Shown: one piece after another, positions 10,157 to 18,946 of the stretch
How positions within the stretch are numbered: the stretch's first letter is position 1
Layout of the letters: every line of letters begins with the position of its first letter
DNA from: Enterococcus larvae
GTDB lineage: Bacteria > Bacillota > Bacilli > Lactobacillales > Enterococcaceae
Assembly: GCF_017830045.1 (NCBI RefSeq)
Contig: NZ_JAEDXU010000016.1
Location: forward strand, 22,779 to 86,778
Length of the DNA: 64,000 nucleotides
Reading direction: 5' to 3'
Program-made: the position numbers and the translations under genes
Notes under the pieces: model-generated
Told to the model about the DNA's origin: nothing
Database searches by the model: none
Seen by the model: only the letters and a program-made list of their open reading frames with translations

Positions 10157-10186
10157 AAATGACTAGATTGCAAGTATTTAGATAAG

Positions 10187-10221
10187 AAAAAGAGCAAATC
10201 CGCCGTGGATTTGCTCTTTTT
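10187..10221. terminator. Bidirectional terminator, pheT / ABC importer
   Basis: Perfect 15-bp stem AAAAAGAGCAAATCC (10187-10201) and its complement (10207-10221) with loop GCCGT, between convergent genes. The A tract and T tract allow use from both strands. Confidence 0.92.
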
Positions 10222-10225
10222 CTAT

Positions 10226-10885
10226 TTAATAGCCTTTCGCCCAGTTTCGGGAAAGCCATCTTGAAAATTGCGAGATTGAGAAATTAACGGCGAAATAAAT
10301 CAAAGCAACGATTCCGTAGATTGTAAATACCTGACCGGTTTGTCCATAACGTCCCATAAGGATGTAGGACTTCCCGAATAGCTCCTGTAAAGCAATAACT
10401 GAGTATAGGAAGCTTGTATCCTTGATAACTGTCACAAACTGAGAAACAATTGCTGGAAGCACGTTTCTGATGGCTTGCGGCAACACGATATAGCGGATGA
10501 TCTGGAATTTACTGAAGCCTTGAGAACGAGCTGCTTCTTTTTGTCCTGTATCGACACCGTTCAAGCCTCCGCGAATGATCTCAGCCAAGGCAGCAGTAGT
10601 GAATACTGTGAAGCTGACGATTCCGGCAGGTGTGGACTTGATTTTGAAAATCAAGAAAATAACATAAATCCAAAGTAAGTTTGGAATATTTCGAACTATT
10701 TCAATGTAAATACTTGCTAGGATCTTTAAAGGACCACGCTTTTGATTTCGAAAAATGGCTAAGATTGTTCCAAAAATAGTACTCAATACAATAGCGATAA
10801 ACGAGATGTAAAGGGTAAGCTTTAAACCATCAAACAAGAATTTCATGTTATTTGCAGTAAAAATTTGACTGATTTGTTCTGACAT
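10226..10885 (-). CDS. Amino acid ABC transporter permease (GlnP/HisM family)
   Basis: A 219-aa inner-membrane permease of the polar amino-acid importer family. The characteristic EAA loop is present (EAARSQGFSKFQIIRYIVLPQAIRNVLPAI, near residues 135-165), which contacts the ATPase. Several hydrophobic segments are visible (for example LYISFIAIVLSTIFGTILAIF near residue 25). It is last in a four-gene minus-strand operon: ATPase, binding protein, permease, permease. Gap to the previous gene is 11 nt. Together with the upstream permease it would form a heterodimeric channel. The substrate (glutamine, glutamate, arginine or cystine) cannot be read from the sequence. Confidence 0.9.
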   Translation of the reverse strand: MSEQISQIFTANNMKFLFDGLKLTLYISFIAIVLSTIFGTILAIFRNQKRGPLKILASIYIEIVRNIPNLLWIYVIFLIFKIKSTPAGIVSFTVFTTAALAEIIRGGLNGVDTGQKEAARSQGFSKFQIIRYIVLPQAIRNVLPAIVSQFVTVIKDTSFLYSVIALQELFGKSYILMGRYGQTGQVFTIYGIVALIYFAVNFSISQFSRWLSRNWAKGY

Positions 10886-10896
10886 CGTTTACCCCC

Positions 10897-11622
10897 TTAT
10901 CTGCTGTATGCTTTCTTATTTTTTTCTTCCATTCTACGTGCAAAGGTAGCCAATGGGAAACAGAGAATGAAGTATAGTAGACCAGCTAAAGTGAATGCCG
11001 GTATATAGTTCAAGTTGACAGAAGACCAGCTGTTTGCAGCAAACATTACATCAGCTCCTGAAATGATGGCTACAGTTGCAGTATTCTTGATCAAATTCAC
11101 CAGCTGATTTGTCAGCGGCGGCAGCATGATTTTCCACGCCTGCGGCAAAATGACATACATCATCGTCTGCTTATAGTTAAACCCTTGCGAATAAGCCGCC
11201 TCAAACTGTCCCTTAGGAACGGCTCCAATCCCTGAACGAACAACCTCAGATATATAGGCACCATGATAAAGACCAACACAAAGAATTGCTGTGGTTGTTG
11301 CAGAGAAGGTAAAGATTGGCTGACCATTGACAAGTAATAATGGTAAACCATAATAAACAACGACAAATTGGATCAGCAACGGAGTGTTTTGAAAAATTTC
11401 AACATAAATCCTACTCAGTACGAGTAATAGCTTATTTCGTGTAGTAGACATGCTTCCAAAAAGGATACCTAAAAATAAGGCAAGTGCAAGAGCTCCTATG
11501 GAAATCATGATCGTATACAGAAAGGCGTCTGCGAATAAACGCCAATCTGTTAATAGCGCCCGCCAGCGATAAAGGGCGAATGGCCCTTCAGTCATCCATG
11601 AGGCAGTAGCTAAAAATGGCAT
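10897..11622 (-). CDS. Amino acid ABC transporter permease (HisQ/GlnP family)
   Basis: A 241-aa membrane permease, partner of the gene at 10226-10885. Its EAA loop reads EAAYSQGFNYKQTMMYVILPQAWKIMLPPL. The N-terminal 30 residues are more polar, then several membrane segments begin (TIMISIGALALALFLGILFG). The ribosome site GGAGGGA lies upstream of its ATG. It lies 46 nt downstream of the binding-protein gene in the same operon. Confidence 0.9.
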   Translation of the reverse strand: MPFLATASWMTEGPFALYRWRALLTDWRLFADAFLYTIMISIGALALALFLGILFGSMSTTRNKLLLVLSRIYVEIFQNTPLLIQFVVVYYGLPLLLVNGQPIFTFSATTTAILCVGLYHGAYISEVVRSGIGAVPKGQFEAAYSQGFNYKQTMMYVILPQAWKIMLPPLTNQLVNLIKNTATVAIISGADVMFAANSWSSVNLNYIPAFTLAGLLYFILCFPLATFARRMEEKNKKAYSR

Positions 11623-11668
11623 AATAATCCCTCCTAAATTCTTTCAAAATGCTGTAGAATCAGAAAGA

Positions 11669-12472
11669 TTAATTCAAATTCCAAGTTTTGTAGATTTCTT
11701 CTAGTGAACCATCGTCCTGCCATTTAGTGATCAGCTCATCTAGGTAATCGTTCAATTCAGTATTTGATTTTTTCGTTGCAATCCCATATTCCTGTGGAGA
11801 GAAACCGTCAGCAAGAATTTCAGTGTTTTCATCAACGTAGCCGCTAAGAATAGATTTATCAACAGAGAAAGCGTCGATTCGTTTAGATGTCAATGCTGTT
11901 TTCAACTCAGGATATGATCCCAACTCTTGGAAGCTGAAGGAAACACCTATTTTATCGCCTTCTGCAATGATTGCATCTTTTGTCGTAGCAGATTGAGCAA
12001 CCCCGATTGTTTTACCGTCAAGGCTGGCTGTATCAGTGAATCCATCTGATTTTCTTACTAGGAAGCCAACTTCATCTTGATAGTATGGAGTAGTAAAGTT
12101 ATAGGTTTCTTTTCTTTCATCTGTAATTGTAAATGTAGCAATGACCATATCTAGCTCACCGTTATCCAGTAGTGGGCCACGAGTTTTAGCAGTAACACCG
12201 ACAAATTCCACGTTATCTTCACTGCCTGTCAATTCTTTGGCAATTTTACGAGCAATATCCGGTTCCATACCTTCATTCTTATTTGAATCAGGATTCATAT
12301 AGCCGAAGTTTGGAATATCTTCTTTGATCCCAACCTTTATCACGCCGGCTTCTTTGATTTTATCAATCGCAGAACCGCTTGAAGCTGCATCTTCACTACC
12401 GCCGCACGCTGTAATGATCCCCAATAATGCTAATAGTGACAATCCGCCAATCAGTTTTTTCATGCTTTTCAT
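11669..12472 (-). CDS. Amino acid ABC transporter substrate-binding lipoprotein
   Basis: A 267-aa type 3 extracellular solute-binding protein. The N-terminus MKSMKKLIGGLSLLALLGII is followed by a lipobox (ITAC), so the mature protein is a lipoprotein anchored outside the membrane. The mature part has the family pattern: IKVGIKEDIPNFGYMN, EPDIARKIAKEL, DMVIATFTITDERKETYNFTTPYY and GTxxxE-like hinge segments. I chose the ATG at 12472, which has GGGAGG about 8 nt upstream and begins the signal peptide; the longer frame from 12553 adds 27 residues without a ribosome site. It lies between the ATPase and the permeases. Confidence 0.92.
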   Translation of the reverse strand: MKSMKKLIGGLSLLALLGIITACGGSEDAASSGSAIDKIKEAGVIKVGIKEDIPNFGYMNPDSNKNEGMEPDIARKIAKELTGSEDNVEFVGVTAKTRGPLLDNGELDMVIATFTITDERKETYNFTTPYYQDEVGFLVRKSDGFTDTASLDGKTIGVAQSATTKDAIIAEGDKIGVSFSFQELGSYPELKTALTSKRIDAFSVDKSILSGYVDENTEILADGFSPQEYGIATKKSNTELNDYLDELITKWQDDGSLEEIYKTWNLN

Positions 12473-12566
12473 AAGTTTTCCTCCCAATATGTTGTTTTCG
12501 TTAAAGTAAGCGTAGCTTCTGTATAATTTAAGATTGCTGGTGTGACCCAACATCTTTTTCTTATGT

Positions 12567-13298
12567 CTATGAATTATGGATAATTTTACTCAAGAATTCT
12601 TTTGCCCGTTCATTTTGTGTATTGGTAAAGAAATGCTCCGGCGTTCCAGTTTCAACGATTCGACCATCGTCCATAAAAATAACTCTATCTGCAACTTGAC
12701 GAGCGAAGCCCATTTCATGGGTTACACAAATCATTGTGATATTCTGCTTCGAAAGGTCAACCATTACATCTAATACCTCTTGAATCATTTCCGGATCAAG
12801 TGCAGAGGTAGGTTCATCAAAGAGAATGACCTCTGGATGCATATTCAAGGTTCTGGCAATAGCCACCCGCTGTTGCTGACCACCGGAAAGCTGAGCAGGA
12901 TACGCATTTGCTTTGTCAGCTAAGCCGACTCTTTCCAAGTACTCCATACCTGTTCTTGTAGCTTCTTCTTTGCTGATGCCTTTAACCTTTATTGGTGCAA
13001 GCGTCAGATTATCAATAATCGTCTTGTGTGCATACAAGTTGAAATTTTGAAATACCATAGCCACTTTTTGACGAATCTCTTGAATAGGTGCTTTCGGTTG
13101 TGTAATATCGACACCATCAACTTCGATTTTTCCATCAGTTACTTTTTCCAGACGATTGATACAGCGAATCAATGTGCTTTTACCAGATCCTGATGGTCCG
13201 ATAATGACAATTTTTTCCCCATGATCTGCTTTCAGCGAAATATCCTTAAGTACATGGTGATCACCAAAATATTTGTTTACATGTTCCAAAGAAATCAT
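12567..13298 (-). CDS. Amino acid ABC transporter ATP-binding protein (GlnQ type)
   Basis: A 243-aa ATPase that powers the importer. Seen: Walker A GPSGSGKST near residue 33, Q loop (VAMVFQNFNLYAHKT near 80), signature LSGGQQQRVAIAR near 135, Walker B VILFDEPTSALDPE near 155, and switch histidine CVTHEMGF near 195. It is first in the minus-strand operon. Its ribosome site AAAGGAG (6 nt before the ATG) lies just after a hairpin of repeat family R1, so the leader probably influences translation of the whole operon. Confidence 0.95.
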   Translation of the reverse strand: MISLEHVNKYFGDHHVLKDISLKADHGEKIVIIGPSGSGKSTLIRCINRLEKVTDGKIEVDGVDITQPKAPIQEIRQKVAMVFQNFNLYAHKTIIDNLTLAPIKVKGISKEEATRTGMEYLERVGLADKANAYPAQLSGGQQQRVAIARTLNMHPEVILFDEPTSALDPEMIQEVLDVMVDLSKQNITMICVTHEMGFARQVADRVIFMDDGRIVETGTPEHFFTNTQNERAKEFLSKIIHNS

Positions 13299-13299
13299 A

Positions 13300-13563
13300 T
13301 TTGAGCTCCTTTTCTCTTTTTTAGAACCTAGCCAAGTAATTGTCTAGGTTCCTTATTTTTGGGTCCGAAGTCCATATCCCTAGCAATCTTGACAAAAGGG
13401 ATAATGGCTCTCCTTTGTTTTTTTGTGTAGAAATGAGCCAGGTAACTGTCTCATTTCTTTATTTTGGAGGTCCGATGTCTTCTACTTCTAGGTTTTAGTT
13501 TATGCAAGAGTAGAGGCTCTCCTTTTCTTTTTTGTAGAAACTGTTTAGACAACTTTGTTTCTA
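13300..13563 (-). repeat. R1 hairpin-plus-Shine-Dalgarno array before the ABC ATPase
   Basis: Read on the minus strand, this is the same repeat family as before pheT, here more diverged. Hairpins: a degenerate one at 13536-13562, a 30-nt one at 13429-13458 and a 28-nt one at 13324-13351. The gene-proximal hairpin has arms GAACCTAG/CTAGGTTC; the next has AGAAATGAG/CTCATTTCT. Both keep the UUAC loop and the A-G mismatch, so the paired arms have changed together. AAAGGAG follows the hairpins, and the gene-proximal copy is the ribosome site of the ATPase gene. CCTCTACTCTTGC, AGAAGTAGA and ACATCGGACCTCC segments of the unit are recognisable. Confidence 0.88.
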
Positions 13564-14316
13564 CGTTTCTGATTCATTGCGATTTTCGTCCCATAGCATC
13601 ACGATCCTGTAAGCTATGTTGTCACAGACAACAGCAGTTTTGTGTGGTACGAGTCTGCGGAGAGACGGAGTTGATTTGGTGCAGCGCAAATCAACCTTGG
13701 GAAGTATGTTTCCCTAGAGTCATTATTTTGTTGTTCCGATATATCCGTTCCTGAATCTTTGAAGATAGGAGGGAAAGGGCAACTCTTTTTTTATATGAAG
13801 ATAGATGATGTAGAGACATCTTTTTAAGTATGAAGAGTACAGTGTGCTCTGTTTTGGAGTGAGCATGTGATGATGAGTCAGCGTCTTCATTGTCCTTGAT
13901 TGAGGAAACCAACTTCTTATGTCTGGTTTTGTATCATCATATGCTATAGTATGTAGAGAATACCTATCGGAAAAAGAAAGAAAGAATTGATAGATCCCAT
14001 TTTTCTATCGAAAATAGGAGGATTGTATACGAAAATCAACATATTCTATTAGTAAGACTACTGAAATTCGTCGTTTTTCATAATGTAAAAACACTTATAT
14101 CTGAAATTTAATCCTTTTATAATAATTCTTTTCTTTTGTTAATGTTAGAAATTATAACATATGTTTGATTCGAATACCAGTTTTTTATAAAAATCTTTGT
14201 TTGAGCAAAATTCTGGAATTGATAAGGCAGTCATAAGAAAAGGAATAAGACTTGAAAAAGTTCTGGAAAAAGTAGAAAATAAGAGTATTGAAAAAAACAA
14301 TAAAGGTTTGATAGAT
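13564..14316. other. Gene-free region before murI
   Basis: About 750 nt between the divergent ABC ATPase operon and murI. No open frame has both a ribosome site and protein-like content. The part at 13600-13740 has G+C-richer patches (for example around 13650-13700) and could be the structured leader of the minus-strand ABC operon, but I recognise no riboswitch class: no T-box, S-box or lysine-box core was found. The segment 13980-14200 is very AT-rich and probably contains the murI promoter. Confidence 0.45.
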
Positions 14317-15144
14317 GTGAATAATGGAGCAATCGGTTTTATAGATTCAGGTGTCGGCGGACTGACTGTTGTCAAAGAGGCAATGAGGCAGCTTCCGAAT
14401 GAACAATTGATTTATCTTGGAGATACAGCTCGCTGTCCCTATGGTCCGCGTCCAGCAGATCAGGTGGTTCAATTTACGTGGGAAATGAGCTTCTTCTTAT
14501 TAAAGAAAAATATAAAAATGCTGGTGATTGCCTGTAATACTGCCACAGCAGTGGCACTAGAAGAAATCAGGGAAAAGCTGGATATTCCAGTTGTTGGTGT
14601 GATCATGCCAGGATCAAGGGCAGCCTTGAAGGCAACAAAGTCTAATCAGATTGGTGTCATCGGTACTTTGGGAACAATCAAAAGCAGTTCCTATAAAAAC
14701 GCGCTGAAAAGCAAAGTTCCTTCTATAGAGGTGCAAAGTCTGGCTTGTCCCAAATTTGTCCCAATTGTAGAAAGTAGTGAATACCATTCATCTGTTGCAA
14801 AGAAAGTGGTATCAGAGACATTAAGACCACTAAAAACAAGAGCAAGCTTGGACACACTGATTTTGGGATGTACCCATTATCCGTTGCTGCGACCGCTGAT
14901 TCAAAATGAGATGGGTAGTCAAGTCAAGCTAATTGATTCGGGTGCTGAAACAGTAAGTGAGGTCAGTGTCTTATTGGACTATTTCAATTTGGCTGCGCAG
15001 CCTCGAAAGAATAAACCGGCCAATGCCTTTTATACAACAGGTTCGGCAGCTATGTTCAAAGAAATTGCCAACGATTGGCTTGAACTGGAAACAATCAATG
15101 TAGAACATGCAAAAATAGGAGGAAATGAACGTGATCAGACATGA
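14317..15144 (+). CDS. murI: Glutamate racemase
   Basis: Makes D-glutamate for peptidoglycan from L-glutamate. The family's two catalytic cysteines are present in VIACNTAT (near residue 75) and [10 protein letters not shown] (near residue 185); the N-terminal substrate loop is [13 protein letters not shown] start at the GTG at 14317, 9 nt after AAAGG, which gives 275 aa, the usual enterococcal length. The open frame continues upstream to a TTG at 14197, but that extra 40-residue charged segment has no ribosome site. The 3' end overlaps the next gene, with which it forms an operon. Confidence 0.94.
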   Translation: MNNGAIGFIDSGVGGLTVVKEAMRQLPNEQLIYLGDTARCPYGPRPADQVVQFTWEMSFFLLKKNIKMLVIACNTATAVALEEIREKLDIPVVGVIMPGSRAALKATKSNQIGVIGTLGTIKSSSYKNALKSKVPSIEVQSLACPKFVPIVESSEYHSSVAKKVVSETLRPLKTRASLDTLILGCTHYPLLRPLIQNEMGSQVKLIDSGAETVSEVSVLLDYFNLAAQPRKNKPANAFYTTGSAAMFKEIANDWLELETINVEHAKIGGNERDQT

Positions 15145-16489
15145 TGGAAGAAGCCCTAAGCAATTAAGAAAAGTAACAATAGAAACGAATGTATTCAAGC
15201 ATCCGGAGGGATCTGTCATGATTTCCTTTGGCGATACAAAAGTAATTTGTTCAGCTACAGTAGAAGAAAAGGTACCACCGTTTTTGAGAGGTCAGGGAAC
15301 TGGCTGGGTAACTGCGGAATACAGTATGCTGCCTCGTGCAACAAATACAAGAAATATTCGTGAGAGCGCGAAAGGGAAGCTTTCAGGCCGAACGATGGAA
15401 ATCCAACGTCTGATTGGTCGTTCTCTTCGAGCTGTCGTTGATTTGGAAAAACTGGGTGAACGAAGCATCATCGTTGACTGTGATGTTGTTCAAGCTGATG
15501 GAGGTACAAGAACAGCAAGTATTACAGGTGCTTTTACAGCCATGAAACTGGCTGTCGAGAAGCTTCTGATTAAAGGAGAATTATCCGAGGACCCAATAAA
15601 AGAACATCTTGCAGCTGTCAGTGTAGGGATTTTACCAGATGGGGAATGTGTGTTGGATTTGGACTATAAGGAAGACTTTGCCGCAAAAGTTGATATGAAT
15701 TTAGTGATGACAGAAGCAGGAGAGTTTGTTGAGATTCAGGGAACGGGAGAAGAGGCAACCTTTTCAGGAGACGAGCTGAATGCAATGCTTTTCTACGGAA
15801 AGAGCGGAATCAGTGAGCTGATCGCTGAACAGAAAAATGTACTGTTAGAATCCTTTGCAAAGGCTCCGGCTGAAGAAAAGACAATTGTGATTGCTACAGG
15901 AAATGCCGGGAAGGCAGCTGAATTCAAGGAATTATTTGGTGCAAAGGGCTACCAAGTAAAAACACTGCTTGATTATCCTGAGCTTCCGGAAGTGGAAGAA
16001 ACTGGAACAACTTTTGAAGAAAATGCTCGATTGAAGGCTGAAACGATCGCAGCGATTTTACAGCAGCCGGTACTTGCCGATGACTCTGGTCTAATTGTTG
16101 ATGTATTGGGCGGAATGCCAGGTATCTATTCTGCTCGTTTTGCCGGAGAGCAAAAGAGTGACGCAGCAAATAATGCGAAGCTTCTACATGAACTGACAGG
16201 GATTTCCAAGGAACAGAGGACCGCTCGTTTCCATTGTACCTTGGTGTTTGCCGCACCTAAAAAGGAAAGCCTTGTGGTTGAAGGCGAATGGAATGGACTT
16301 ATTGGAACGATTCCTCAAGGAGAAAACGGCTTCGGCTATGATCCTCTATTCTTTGTTCCCGAAGAAGGGAAAACAGCTGCAGAGCTTCCTAGAGAACTGA
16401 AAAATCAGATCAGTCATCGCGGCAAAGCAGTTGAAAAGCTTAAGAATAAATGGGAAAGCTGGTTGAACGGACAGGAGGAAGCTAAATGA
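15131..16489 (+). CDS. Bifunctional RNase PH / XTP-dITP diphosphatase (Rph-RdgB fusion)
   Basis: Two enzymes in one chain of 452 aa. Residues 1-245 are RNase PH, a phosphorolytic 3' exoribonuclease ([46 protein letters not shown]). Residues 250-450 are a Ham1/RdgB house-cleaning pyrophosphatase that removes deaminated purine nucleotides ([47 protein letters not shown]). The join is a short linker (KAPAEEKT) with no stop or frame change. The fusion is known in enterococci and some relatives. I prefer the GTG at 15131, 8 nt after AGGAGG, over the ATG at 15125, which is only 2 nt from it. Overlaps murI upstream and the phosphodiesterase downstream (ATGA). Confidence 0.94.
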   Translation: MIRHDGRSPKQLRKVTIETNVFKHPEGSVMISFGDTKVICSATVEEKVPPFLRGQGTGWVTAEYSMLPRATNTRNIRESAKGKLSGRTMEIQRLIGRSLRAVVDLEKLGERSIIVDCDVVQADGGTRTASITGAFTAMKLAVEKLLIKGELSEDPIKEHLAAVSVGILPDGECVLDLDYKEDFAAKVDMNLVMTEAGEFVEIQGTGEEATFSGDELNAMLFYGKSGISELIAEQKNVLLESFAKAPAEEKTIVIATGNAGKAAEFKELFGAKGYQVKTLLDYPELPEVEETGTTFEENARLKAETIAAILQQPVLADDSGLIVDVLGGMPGIYSARFAGEQKSDAANNAKLLHELTGISKEQRTARFHCTLVFAAPKKESLVVEGEWNGLIGTIPQGENGFGYDPLFFVPEEGKTAAELPRELKNQISHRGKAVEKLKNKWESWLNGQEEAK

Positions 16490-17001
16490 AATATTTAGTT
16501 GTAAGTGACAATCATGGAGATAGAGATATTCTGGTGCAGCTGGTGAATCATTATAAAGGACAGGTCGATGCAATGTTTCATTGCGGAGACTCTGAGCTGG
16601 AAGCAACAGATCATTTATGGGATTACTTTACTGCTGTTGTGAAAGGGAACTGTGATTACGGCCCGGGATATCCGGAAACTGCAATTAAGGACACTGGCGA
16701 AGATGTTGTCTTTATGACACATGGTCATTTATCAAATGTTCGCTTTGGATTGACACAGCTGGCTCTTCAAGCAGAAGAAGCAGGAGCGACGATTGCCTTG
16801 TTTGGCCATACCCATGAAATCGGCTGTGAAATGCATCAAGGAAGATTGTTTTTAAATCCGGGAAGTATTCGTCAGCCTCGTGGACCAATCCAAATACAAT
16901 CCTATGCAATTATCGAAAGCACAGAAGAAAAGTTTGACGTTCAATATTATGATCGAAGCTTTGAACCGGTTGCTAATCTTCATTTTAAATTTTCAAAATA
17001 A
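16486..17001 (+). CDS. YfcE/MJ0936-type metallophosphoesterase
   Basis: A 171-aa calcineurin-like phosphodiesterase. Metal-binding motifs are complete: D-N-H in VVSDNHGD (near residue 8), HCGDSE (near 33), GNCD (near 55), THGH (near 79) and GHTHE (near 106). The fold is that of YfcE-type enzymes that hydrolyse phosphodiesters in vitro; the physiological substrate is not known. Start ATG overlaps the preceding stop by 4 nt (ATGA), so murI, rph-rdgB and this gene form one operon, ended by the hairpin at about 17010. Confidence 0.88.
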   Translation: MKYLVVSDNHGDRDILVQLVNHYKGQVDAMFHCGDSELEATDHLWDYFTAVVKGNCDYGPGYPETAIKDTGEDVVFMTHGHLSNVRFGLTQLALQAEEAGATIALFGHTHEIGCEMHQGRLFLNPGSIRQPRGPIQIQSYAIIESTEEKFDVQYYDRSFEPVANLHFKFSK

Positions 17002-17009
17002 AGAGTTTG

Positions 17010-17065
17010 TTCCCGAGCAATCGATCTTTTATTCATTAAAAGAGAGCTGTTCGGGGATTTTTTTC
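17010..17065 (+). terminator. Terminator of the murI operon
   Basis: Arm TCCCGA at 17011-17016 pairs with TCGGGG at 17051-17056, followed by seven Ts. The loop is long and partly self-pairing. Confidence 0.65.
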
Positions 17066-17335
17066 TGTATATAAACCTCTTATTAAAAAATGGTGATCAC
17101 TTCTAATTCCTTTACTGTGCACTTTGAACAAAGGTCATTTTTCGCATGATGGATTTTGATGAGATTCATGTAGAAAGAAAGCGGAACCATATTAAGTTGT
17201 TTCCAGTAGAAATCAATGCGAACTTAAATGTAAAATTTTTTAAACTATTATGAAAAAACTGCGAATTTTGAGACTTTCCACCTTCTTTTCTGTACAATGA
17301 AGACTGTAGTGAAAAAACGAAATGGAGGCACTCCA

Positions 17336-17830
17336 ATGATTGGAAATGCTGTGAAAGAATTATTATTAGAAAAACAAGAAACCTTTATGATACCAGCTGA
17401 AAATGTAGCGAATGTTATGTGTTTGAATCCGCTTAATCATGCGCTTTTGGTTTTGTCGCAAGTAAGATATTCAAAAATTCCTGTATTGGATAAAGGGGAT
17501 AGATTTGTTGGCTTGATCAGTCTGGCTGATGTTGTAGATAAGATGTTTGATCTGACAGAAATCGATTTAGAAAAACTGCAGGAGTTTACCGTTGCTGACG
17601 TTATGGAAGTTGGTGTGACTGTTGTTGGTGAGGATTGGGATTTAGAAGATGTGCTGCATTTACTTGTTGATTCACCGTTTTTACCGGTAGTCGACAACAA
17701 CCAATGTTTCAAAGGGATCATCACTAGAAAAGAATTACTGAAGGCCATCAATCATATGGCACACGAACTGGAAAAGCACAATCTTGTTCTACCTAAAGTA
17801 GAGGAAGAACGGGATAACAAAGCGATTTAG
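17336..17830 (+). CDS. cbpB: CBS-pair protein (CbpB/YkuL-like)
   Basis: A 164-aa protein made of two CBS domains (about residues 20-75 and 85-145: VMCLNPLNHALLVLSQVRYSKIPVLD and VMEVGVTVVGEDWDLEDVLHLLVDSPFLPVVD). Relatives in Listeria and Bacillus (CbpB/YkuL, also called DarB) bind cyclic-di-AMP or adenine nucleotides and control (p)ppGpp synthesis by RelA or pyruvate carboxylase. Start is the ATG at 17336 with GGAGG 8 nt upstream; a frame from 17297 adds 13 residues without support. It stands alone ahead of the lysine genes. Confidence 0.85.
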   Translation: MIGNAVKELLLEKQETFMIPAENVANVMCLNPLNHALLVLSQVRYSKIPVLDKGDRFVGLISLADVVDKMFDLTEIDLEKLQEFTVADVMEVGVTVVGEDWDLEDVLHLLVDSPFLPVVDNNQCFKGIITRKELLKAINHMAHELEKHNLVLPKVEEERDNKAI

Positions 17831-18050
17831 AGAACTTATGATGGATTATGCTAAAGCATTCATCGTGTGAGAGACGATCTTTGCCTATGATGTGCACAAT
17901 GGGAAGAATAAGATTTCACATTTCTTTAGTAAGATCTATATATTCACATTTTACCGATTTATTGTTATGCTATATAAATCGTACGGAATAAACTGTCTTG
18001 TTTGTTTCTGCGTATTTATATCTTGGTAGAATTTGAAGGGAGTTAATGCA

Positions 18051-18752
18051 ATGGATGCATATGAAATCATTAGCTATATCGGGAATGCAAAAAAGAAAAC
18101 ACCAGTGAAGGTAACCTTGAAGGGAAAACTGAAGGAACTGGATTATCCAAAAACAATCAAGGCTTTTACAAACTGTAAAACCGGTACATTATTCGGCGAG
18201 TGGACAGATATCAAAGCCTTTTTAGAAGAAAATAGAGCAGTGATCGTGGATTATGTTGTGGAAAATGACAGCCGTAATTCAGCTATCCCACTGTTGGATA
18301 CGAAAGACATCAATGCTCGTATTGAACCTGGTGCAATCATTCGTGATCAGGTGAAAATTGGCGATAATGCAGTAATCATGATGGGTGCTGTTATCAACAT
18401 TGGTGCTGTTATTGGCGAAGGCTCGATGATTGATATGGGAGCTATTCTTGGCGGCAGAGCAACCGTTGGGAAGAACTGTCATATTGGTGCCGGTACAGTG
18501 CTGGCGGGCGTTATCGAGCCGCCTAGTGCGGAACCGGTAGTGATTGAAGACAACGTACTGATTGGTGCAAATGCTGTTGTGTTGGAAGGGATTCGAGTTG
18601 GTGAAGGAGCTGTCGTGGCAGCTGGAGCAATCGTTGTAGACGACGTAGCACCGCATACGGTTGTTGCAGGAGTGCCAGCTAGAAAAATCAAGGATATTGA
18701 TGAGAAGACCAAAGGAAAAACCAATATGATGGATGAATTGCGTAAATTATAA
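18051..18752 (+). CDS. dapH: Tetrahydrodipicolinate N-acetyltransferase
   Basis: A 233-aa left-handed beta-helix acyltransferase of the lysine/diaminopimelate acetyl branch. It transfers acetyl from acetyl-CoA to tetrahydrodipicolinate. The N-terminal domain (residues 1-85) precedes many hexapeptide repeats ([44 protein letters not shown]). Start ATG at 18051 follows AAGGGAG; a TTG frame six codons longer overlaps that ribosome site. The next gene is the matching deacetylase, so the pair forms a pathway unit. Confidence 0.94.
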   Translation: MDAYEIISYIGNAKKKTPVKVTLKGKLKELDYPKTIKAFTNCKTGTLFGEWTDIKAFLEENRAVIVDYVVENDSRNSAIPLLDTKDINARIEPGAIIRDQVKIGDNAVIMMGAVINIGAVIGEGSMIDMGAILGGRATVGKNCHIGAGTVLAGVIEPPSAEPVVIEDNVLIGANAVVLEGIRVGEGAVVAAGAIVVDDVAPHTVVAGVPARKIKDIDEKTKGKTNMMDELRKL

Positions 18753-18946
18753 TAACTGAAAAACTAAGTTGAGAAAATCAGTCAGGGCATTCTATACAAT
18801 GAAGTAGGATTGCTGAAATTGTCTGATTCAGCGCCGCATATCAAGTGGGAGTAGAGGTATTTCTCTTTTGTTGCCGGCTGTTCTCTTCTTGGTTTTTATT
18901 GTCGTTTATTTTGACAACGTGTAAAGTAGAATGGGAGACTGCAGCA

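Noticed and set aside
13691..13912. 73-aa minus-strand frame in the murI upstream region
   Set aside because: Low-complexity Ser/Lys-rich sequence with no convincing ribosome site or similarity.
14197..14316. 40-residue N-terminal extension of MurI from a TTG
   Set aside because: No ribosome site before the TTG, and the GTG at 14317 gives the family's normal N-terminus and spacing.
18845..18946. Hydrophobic N-terminal extension of the M20 deacetylase as a possible membrane anchor
   Set aside because: No ribosome site, and the ATG at 18947 has GGGAG and fits the family length.
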